Shown here in pieces: positions 59,457-64,000 of a stretch of DNA of 64,000 bases. The stretch lies in contig NZ_JAKNQL010000011.1 of NCBI RefSeq assembly GCF_022662375.1, positions 62,001 through 126,000 on the forward strand, read 5' to 3'. Made by a program: the position numbers and the translations under genes. Within the stretch, counting starts at the first letter, position 1; each line of letters starts with the position of its first letter. Under the pieces are notes generated by a model. It was given only the letters and a program-made list of their open reading frames with translations. It had not been told where the DNA came from and made no database searches. The DNA comes from Pseudomonas sp. CROZ-RG-20F-R04-15. GTDB taxonomy: Bacteria; Pseudomonadota; Gammaproteobacteria; Pseudomonadales; Pseudomonadaceae.

Positions 59457-61802
59457 TTATTGAGCGGCGACTTTCCCCGCCTTGTTCAGCGTTTCGCGAA
59501 CAGTCTGCACCTGGTACTGCGGGTCAGCCTGAATCTGCTGCTCGGTAAACGGCAGCACACTCCACTGTTTCTTCGAGAACGCCTCGGTCTGGTCCCGCGA
59601 ATACTTCGATGCCGGATCGCTCGACAGCGAGAACGCGAGCAGCCCTTGGGCGTGCGGGCCCTTCTCATCGAAGGTCACGACTTGCAGGTAGCTGGTGCCG
59701 CTGACCACTTCAAGTTTGCCGTCTTCACGCGGCACGCTCTGAATGGCGTTGTAGATCCCCAGAGTGCCCGGGCCGCCGTGAATCGGCGTCTGTTGCCCGC
59801 CACTGCTGACCACCTGGATATCACCCCAGCGGGTTTGCGGCTTCAGGCCCATTTTCGTGCTCAACTCGACCGACGCCAACATGGCGTCACGCAGCGCCTT
59901 GGCCACCGCTGGCTGCTCGACCGCCAATCCCCGCGGCGTGTGTTGCGCATCTTTGGGATCGAACGCCACGCGCCAGACATCCGGCGAAGCCTGCAGCGCC
60001 TGCATGATGTTCTGGAAATGCACCAGGCCCAGGCCTGAATCCAGATTGGCGCGGCCATCCCAGGCCTTGAGACTGACGCAAACCGGCTTGAGCGCCTGCG
60101 CGTCGGCACCGAGGTCAGAAGCACAGAACTTCAACAGATCGGGGACAACCTGGGTCGCCAGATAGACCTGATCGTCCATCACCATTTGCTGCAGATCCTT
60201 CACCGCCAGCGGACCTTTCTTGCTCAGCGAGCTCAAACGATCCAGCGCAAACCGTGAACGCAAGCCCAGCGGCTGGCCGTCCTGACTGATCAGCGGCGAG
60301 AAACCGGTGAGCGGTTGCGCCGGGTTGGCCAGCCACGCCGAATCGTTGGAGTGCTGGACGAAATCCTTGCGCAGCAGTTGCGGTAATTGGCTGGAGGCAT
60401 AAATGCCTTTCTGCGCGGCTTGTGGATCAATGTCCCACGCGCAGGCACTGTTGGAACCGTCCAGCACGATCATTTTTGTGCCAATACGCGGATCACTGCA
60501 CTTGGCCAGTTTCTCGGCGTTGACGTTCGGCACCACTGACAGGTTCATGTACAGCGTCTGGCCCTTGTCATCGACGGCCAGGGTATTGACCCAAGGAATG
60601 CCCTGAATCCTGTGCACCGAATCCTGCAGTTCCTGAAGCGTGGACGCCTGATTCATTGCATACCACTGATTCAGCACTCGATCATTGTCGAGGTTGGCAT
60701 CACGCAGGCTGTAGGCGAACTGATTGTCCCAGTCGAGCTTGCCCGGCCATTGCACAATCGGCCCGAACTGCGAGCTGTAGACATCCCGCGACACCGCCAC
60801 CACTTGCCCGTCAGCCTGCTTCACCTGCACGGTCACAGTCTGCTTGTTCATCGGCAGGGATTTGCCATCGAGCAGGTAGCGTGTGGCGTCTTTTGGATCG
60901 AGTAGCAAGCGATACAGGGTGAAATGCTTCGACGAATCGACCGTGTGCGTCCAGGCCAGATGCTGATTGAAGCCGATATTGATCATCGGCAGCCCCGGCA
61001 ACGCGGCGCCCATGACGTCGAGCTTGCCGGGAATGGTCAGGTGCATCTGATAAAAGCGCATGCCGCCGACCCAAGGAAAATGCGGGTTCGCCAGCAACAT
61101 CCCGCGCCCATTGAACGAGCGCTCACTGCCCACAGCGACAGCGTTACTGCCACGATCAAGAGCAAAACGCTGCTGACGCGTATCGGCCAGCCGATAAGCC
61201 TGCACGTCGTGTTCGATCCCGGCCGTCGCTTGCGGCGGAGTGGCGCCGGCCAAAGCCTCGGCAAACTGCCCGACGCCACCCTCGACCAGCAGACGACGGG
61301 TCAACTTCATCAGATCTTGCGGAGCAATCTCCCGCACCCATTCGCCCTGACACTGTTGCGGCAAGCCCTGCTGGCGGCGCTCGGCCAGATAACGGTTGTA
61401 ACCGGCGGTATAGCCTTCGACCAGATCACGCACCTGCACAGGTTGCGCCTGCCAGAATGCCTTGACCGCTTCGGGGGTGTTGAGCCAGGTAAAAAACACA
61501 TCGCTGACACGGTTCTCGCGCTGTTCGACGGTGAATTGATCCGGACCGAAGTAACGTGAACGCTGGCCGTTGACCGTGACGATCTCGTTGGCCAGCAGAC
61601 ACAAGTTGTCCTGCGCATAGGCATAACCGATACCGAAACCGAGCCCGCGCTCGTCTTGCGCGCGAATATGCGGCACGCCAAAAGCGGTGCGACGAATATC
61701 GGCACTGACATCAGTGGCCGGGCTGAACGCATGAGCAGAACAACTCAGGCCAAGAAACACGCCCGCCAAGGTCAGTCCGGTTAACTGTCTGAAAATAATC
61801 AC
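59457..61802 (-). CDS. pvdQ: PvdQ acylase (Ntn-hydrolase; pyoverdine maturation and AHL acylase)
   Basis: A 781-aa exported penicillin-acylase-type Ntn hydrolase. In P. aeruginosa PvdQ removes the fatty acyl chain from pyoverdine precursor in the periplasm and can also degrade long-chain homoserine lactones. Signal peptide residues 1-25. The new N-terminal Ser formed by autocleavage lies in LDRGSNAVAVGSERS; other conserved blocks are ANPHFPWVGGMRFYQMHL, FVQHSNDSAWLANPAQPL and YNAIQSVPRED. Closely related to PAO1 PvdQ over its length. There is no in-frame ATG; the GTG at 61802 has AGGAG five bases in front, so it is preferred over a TTG at 61826. Confidence 0.95.
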   Translation of the reverse strand: MIIFRQLTGLTLAGVFLGLSCSAHAFSPATDVSADIRRTAFGVPHIRAQDERGLGFGIGYAYAQDNLCLLANEIVTVNGQRSRYFGPDQFTVEQRENRVSDVFFTWLNTPEAVKAFWQAQPVQVRDLVEGYTAGYNRYLAERRQQGLPQQCQGEWVREIAPQDLMKLTRRLLVEGGVGQFAEALAGATPPQATAGIEHDVQAYRLADTRQQRFALDRGSNAVAVGSERSFNGRGMLLANPHFPWVGGMRFYQMHLTIPGKLDVMGAALPGLPMINIGFNQHLAWTHTVDSSKHFTLYRLLLDPKDATRYLLDGKSLPMNKQTVTVQVKQADGQVVAVSRDVYSSQFGPIVQWPGKLDWDNQFAYSLRDANLDNDRVLNQWYAMNQASTLQELQDSVHRIQGIPWVNTLAVDDKGQTLYMNLSVVPNVNAEKLAKCSDPRIGTKMIVLDGSNSACAWDIDPQAAQKGIYASSQLPQLLRKDFVQHSNDSAWLANPAQPLTGFSPLISQDGQPLGLRSRFALDRLSSLSKKGPLAVKDLQQMVMDDQVYLATQVVPDLLKFCASDLGADAQALKPVCVSLKAWDGRANLDSGLGLVHFQNIMQALQASPDVWRVAFDPKDAQHTPRGLAVEQPAVAKALRDAMLASVELSTKMGLKPQTRWGDIQVVSSGGQQTPIHGGPGTLGIYNAIQSVPREDGKLEVVSGTSYLQVVTFDEKGPHAQGLLAFSLSSDPASKYSRDQTEAFSKKQWSVLPFTEQQIQADPQYQVQTVRETLNKAGKVAAQ

Positions 61803-61901
61803 ACTCGCTCCTGATCGACATGCCAAACAGCGGACCTGGCGCTAACGCCGATCCGCCCTGGAAACACCCACGCGTCCACGCGCAATGAGCCTGTCGAAGA
61901 A

Positions 61902-61925
61902 ACGAAGCCAGAGCAAAAAATTTAG
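61902..61925 (-). promoter_or_regulatory. Iron-starvation (PvdS)-like promoter of pvdQ
   Basis: On the minus strand CTAAAT (TAAAT at 61924-61920), 15 bases, then CGT (61904-61902). This is the same spacing as upstream of the TonB receptor; about 100 bases before the pvdQ GTG. Confidence 0.45.
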
Positions 61926-61962
61926 GACCACCACGCAATCCCCCAAAAACGCAGAATCAAAA

Positions 61963-62066
61963 GCCCCTCACCCTAGCCCTCTCCCAGGGGAGAGGGGACT
62001 GACCAAGGTGTTTTGCAGAGATGCGTCGACGTGAAATACCAAGCTGAATTCAAGCCCAGCAACAAT
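61963..62066. repeat. CCCTCTCCC intergenic repeat
   Basis: AAGCCCCTCACCCTAGCCCTCTCC, GAGAGGGGACTGACC, AAGGTGTTTTGCAGA, ATGCGTCGACGTGAAATAC and AGCTGAATTCAAGC. It contains both the shared 70-bp core and the extra 25-base outer arm shared with the copy at 51632. Confidence 0.8.
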
Positions 62067-62119
62067 CCAGATCAAAAGCCAAACACACCTTGCTTCTCAC
62101 CACTCAACAGGATGAGCGT

Positions 62120-62450
62120 TAGCTCGGCTGCAGCTCTTGATCTTGATTCACAGGCCGCGTCGGCAGGCTGAGTGGAGGGATTGACCCGGGGGTGGGAGCG
62201 TAGCGACCGTTTGGCGCAGCCAAACACAGCGAGAGGAGGTGCAGCGAAGCAAACCGTAGGCGCTGCGCCCGGATCGATCCCGGAGCGAAGGAACCCCGAG
62301 CCCCAGCGAGCGGGCCGAACGCTGCGGCAAGCCTTTTTGGGTACTTTTTCGGCGTCTGGAAAAAGTGCCTCGCCGTAAGGGCGAAACCGCCAGCAGCCCC
62401 CCCCCGAAGCACCGGATATACACCCAAAACCCCAAGAGCATGGCCGGCCC
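62120..62450. repeat. Dispersed Pseudomonas repeat-like region, non-coding or pseudogene
   Basis: About 330 bases with unusual GC composition and long open frames in all three minus-strand frames. It includes AGCGACCGTTTGGCGCAGCC, GCGAAGCAAACCGTAGGCGC and TACTTTTTCGGCGTCTGG. I recognise this as sequence commonly met in pseudomonad genomes with inconsistent 'hypothetical' calls. No ribosome site or domain supports a gene. It lies in the wide gap between pvdQ and the Fur-like gene. Confidence 0.4.
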
Positions 62451-62615
62451 AAAGGCCGCCAAGCCCAACGCAACTTCAAGCCACAATCACAAGGAAAAGA
62501 CAAATCCCCGACAAATTTTCTACATTTTTTCTTTCATGATTTGTCGTGCTGATACGTCTTGTCTTAGAGAGCGCAAAAAAACCACCCCGATCAGGCTCTG
62601 AAAAGGAGTAATCGC

Positions 62616-62993
62616 ATGTACAACTCGCAACTACCAACGGACGGTAGCCAGGCACCCAAAGGAGTCTCCATGAGCCCCCACGCGAGCGATTTCGGGCAAC
62701 GCGTCGAGCGTCACGGCAACGAACGCATCCGGCTGCTGCTGAAAAGTTTCGGCCTGCGCACCAGCCTGATTCGTCTGAAAGTCATCGACGCCCTGCTGGT
62801 CGCCGCACAAAGCGAGCGACGTCTGGGCGTGCGCGGTGTCCACAGCCAATTGCTCGATCTGGATATTCCGCTGTCCTTCCTCAGTGTGCGCGAAGTGCTC
62901 AAACGGCTGTGCGCCGAAGGTGTAATCACCTTCAATGACGACAAGAGCTACAGCCTGCACCCACAGGCTGCGGCAGTCCTCAACAACGATTGA
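62616..62993 (+). CDS. Fur-like winged-helix regulator (PA2384-type)
   Basis: A 125-aa protein whose residues 40-118 resemble the DNA-binding half of Fur (LLLKSFGLRTSLIRLKVIDAL, PLSFLSVREVLKRLCAEGVITF), but without the metal-binding and dimerisation His/Cys motifs. In PAO1 the Fur-like gene PA2384 sits next to pvdQ (PA2385), so gene order is conserved. AAAAGGAGTAATCGC supports the ATG at 62616; an inner ATG at 62670 has a weaker site. A role in iron starvation control is inferred from this synteny. Confidence 0.8.
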   Translation: MYNSQLPTDGSQAPKGVSMSPHASDFGQRVERHGNERIRLLLKSFGLRTSLIRLKVIDALLVAAQSERRLGVRGVHSQLLDLDIPLSFLSVREVLKRLCAEGVITFNDDKSYSLHPQAAAVLNND

Positions 62994-63011
62994 AGCGTGC
63001 GGCAAACGCCG

Positions 63012-63200
63012 TCAAGGCTTGACCTTGCGGCGCATTACGCCATTGATCACCACCACGATCACTGCCACACCGATGGCGACGAACTGAAACGTCTTCTCCG
63101 AAATCATTCCGGCGTTTTGCAGCCAGGACAGGCCGAGCATGATCGCCAGCACCGACACGGCGATCAGAATCGAATAAATCAAACGTTGCTTGTGGGTCAT
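63012..63200 (-). CDS. Small inner-membrane protein (62 aa)
   Basis: A 62-aa protein with two membrane helices: LIYSILIAVSVLAIMLGLSW, and FQFVAIGVAVIVVVINGVM, and a basic tail RRKVKP. CAGGAAGCCGCA gives a fair ribosome site. Function unknown; convergent with the Fur-like gene. Confidence 0.7.
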   Translation of the reverse strand: MTHKQRLIYSILIAVSVLAIMLGLSWLQNAGMISEKTFQFVAIGVAVIVVVINGVMRRKVKP

Positions 63201-63358
63201 TGCGGCTTCCTGAAACGTTGAAATGTATCTGCTTTGTATCCGATTGCATGCCATGCACTTACCGTTCTCCGGGGATGCCGCGTGGCAATCGGGGTCTCAT
63301 GTTACAGCCGATGAAGAGTTTTGGCTTCATGACGGCGTAACCATGAGGAACTTTCAAA

Positions 63359-63499
63359 ATGCTGCGTCGAATCACCTGGCTGATTCCCGTTCTGGCCCTG
63401 CTGACCCTGAGTGGCTGCATCATCTTCCCCCACGGCGGCTGGCATGACGATCACCACCGTTACTACCAGGGCGGCCCTGGCTACTACCAACATCGATAG
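63359..63499 (+). CDS. Tiny His/Tyr-rich lipoprotein (46 aa)
   Basis: A 46-aa predicted lipoprotein: signal segment MLRRITWLIPVLALLTLSGC with lipobox LSGC at residues 17-20, followed by an aromatic, His-rich mature part (IIFPHGGWHDDHHRYYQ, then GGPGYYQHR). GAGGAAC lies 8-9 bases upstream of the ATG. The His/Tyr content could bind metal. Similar tiny lipoproteins occur in other pseudomonads. No activity is known. Confidence 0.7.
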   Translation: MLRRITWLIPVLALLTLSGCIIFPHGGWHDDHHRYYQGGPGYYQHR

Positions 63500-63576
63500 A
63501 ACAGGATTGTTCGCCCTGCCCGCTGGCCGATAAGCAGACTGCGGCAGGAAATCAACAAGTCCGATCAACTTCAAAC

Positions 63577-63602
63577 AAAGCCCGCCCCGTCGCGGGCTTT
63601 TC
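63577..63602 (+). terminator. Terminator after the tiny lipoprotein
   Basis: AAAGCCCGC-cccgtc-GCGGGCTTTTC, stem of 9 bp and T-tail. Confidence 0.85.
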
Positions 63603-63777
63603 TGTTTTCGTCGTCTGAGTTCACCACACCGCAATAACTCACACGGATACGGCCGGCAGTAACCAGCAAACAAGTTGCAAGCATTTGAAATCTAATGTCG
63701 CAGCAAAAAAATAGGTCACACAAGCCTCTGCAACTAGTCTCTGGCAACTTTCCTTCCACTCACTAACAGGGACGTTT

Positions 63778-64000
63778 ATGCAGAGAACACTGATAAAAAT
63801 CGGGCCGCGACAAGTGCTCGGATTCTGTTTAGCGCTAAGCGCTTTTGAACTTCTGACGTATATGGCCAGCGACTTGATCATGCCGGCCATGCTCAGCGTT
63901 ACAACTGATCTTCAGGCCGATGTGCGACATGTTCCCAACGCCTTCAATCTTTATCTGCTTGGCGGTATCTGCCTGCAATGGCTGATCGGGCCATTGTCCG
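63778..64000 (+). CDS. MdfA-like multidrug MFS exporter, N-terminal part (cut by window edge)
   Basis: The first 74 residues of an inner-membrane drug/proton antiporter. The opening helix FELLTYMASDLIMPAML aligns with MdfA's YEFSTYIGNDMIQPGML, keeping the acidic Glu and Asp that bind drugs and protons, and GGICLQWLIGPLS matches the second helix. The remaining ~330 residues are outside the window. ATG at 63778, after AACAGGGACGTTT. Confidence 0.8.
   Translation, partial: MQRTLIKIGPRQVLGFCLALSAFELLTYMASDLIMPAMLSVTTDLQADVRHVPNAFNLYLLGGICLQWLIGPLS

Noticed and set aside
62072..62503. A 143-residue minus-strand protein gene
   Set aside because: Two other minus frames are also open over the same bases, no ribosome site is present, and the sequence looks like a dispersed repeat.
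62495..62525. Iron-starvation box upstream of the Fur-like gene
   Set aside because: CAAATCCCC resembles the -35 box, but no CGT follows at 15-17 bases.
1..64000. tRNA, rRNA or insertion sequence genes
   Set aside because: Looked for cloverleaf-like ends, rRNA core sequences and transposase motifs in the gaps; none recognised by eye.

Overview
The window reads as chromosome of a fluorescent Pseudomonas (P. fluorescens group). The grounds are the gene families (fapABCDEF amyloid operon, pvdQ, lpxO, azoR, nhaB, zapE, Ku), GC-rich coding with short intergenic gaps, and many copies of the Pseudomonas-type REP hairpin built on GAGCAGGCTCGCTCCCAC. No rRNA, tRNA, insertion sequence, prophage or CRISPR array was seen. 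Both ends are cut inside genes: a RimK-like ligase on the left and an MdfA-like exporter on the right.

Layout. 1-5.5 kb: RimK-like ATP-grasp gene divergent from a fused acetyltransferase/C39 peptidase, a periplasmic sugar dehydrogenase, Ku, and lpxO. 5.9-13 kb: ybiT, then a seven-unit 67-bp tandem REP array, an MFS transporter, a lipase-like hydrolase, azoR divergent from a LysR gene, and a YjbR protein. 12.8-17.4 kb: DUF1294-uppP, a Cache chemoreceptor with a sigma-28-like promoter, and pnuC plus a nicotinamide riboside kinase-like gene. 17.4-24.1 kb: the complete functional amyloid operon fapA-F, preceded by a sigma-54-like promoter and palindromes and followed by a convergent VpsR-like sigma-54 activator. 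24.5-27.6 kb: an 88-aa protein, a delta-60 repeat protein and an AT-richer Ig-like protein flanked by 66-bp direct repeats. 27.7-35 kb: nhaB, a gnd-zwf-HAD operon and a phosphoethanolamine transferase. 35-38 kb: a TonB-dependent siderophore receptor with an iron-starvation-like promoter and a small secreted protein. 38-43 kb: GNAT, DinB, zapE, NTF2-like and WYL-regulator genes and an aldo/keto reductase. 43-52.8 kb: agmatinase with a polyamine-binding protein, LysR genes, a purine permease, a LEA-type lipoprotein, a nitrilase-like gene and an Ldh-type reductase. 53-57.9 kb: one 1,623-aa toxin-like protein with four repeat modules and a C-terminal HExxH motif. 58-63 kb: PepSY protein, orphan FecR, pvdQ and a Fur-like regulator, an iron-linked set. 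63-64 kb: small membrane and lipoprotein genes and the start of the exporter.

How it works together. The fap genes encode chaperone, minor and major amyloid subunits, a C39-type protease and an outer-membrane pore; the neighbouring activator is a plausible controller through the sigma-54 promoter. pnuC and its partner kinase form a nicotinamide riboside salvage pair. gnd, zwf and the HAD phosphatase are joined by 4-base start/stop overlaps. The siderophore receptor and pvdQ share a CTAAAT-N15-CGT promoter element, which ties both to pyoverdine-type iron starvation control.

The most interesting unexplained items are the 1,623-aa protein, the promoter architecture of fap, the cassette between 66-bp repeats, the 67-bp tandem REP array, and the divergent RimK-like/acetyltransferase-C39 pair.
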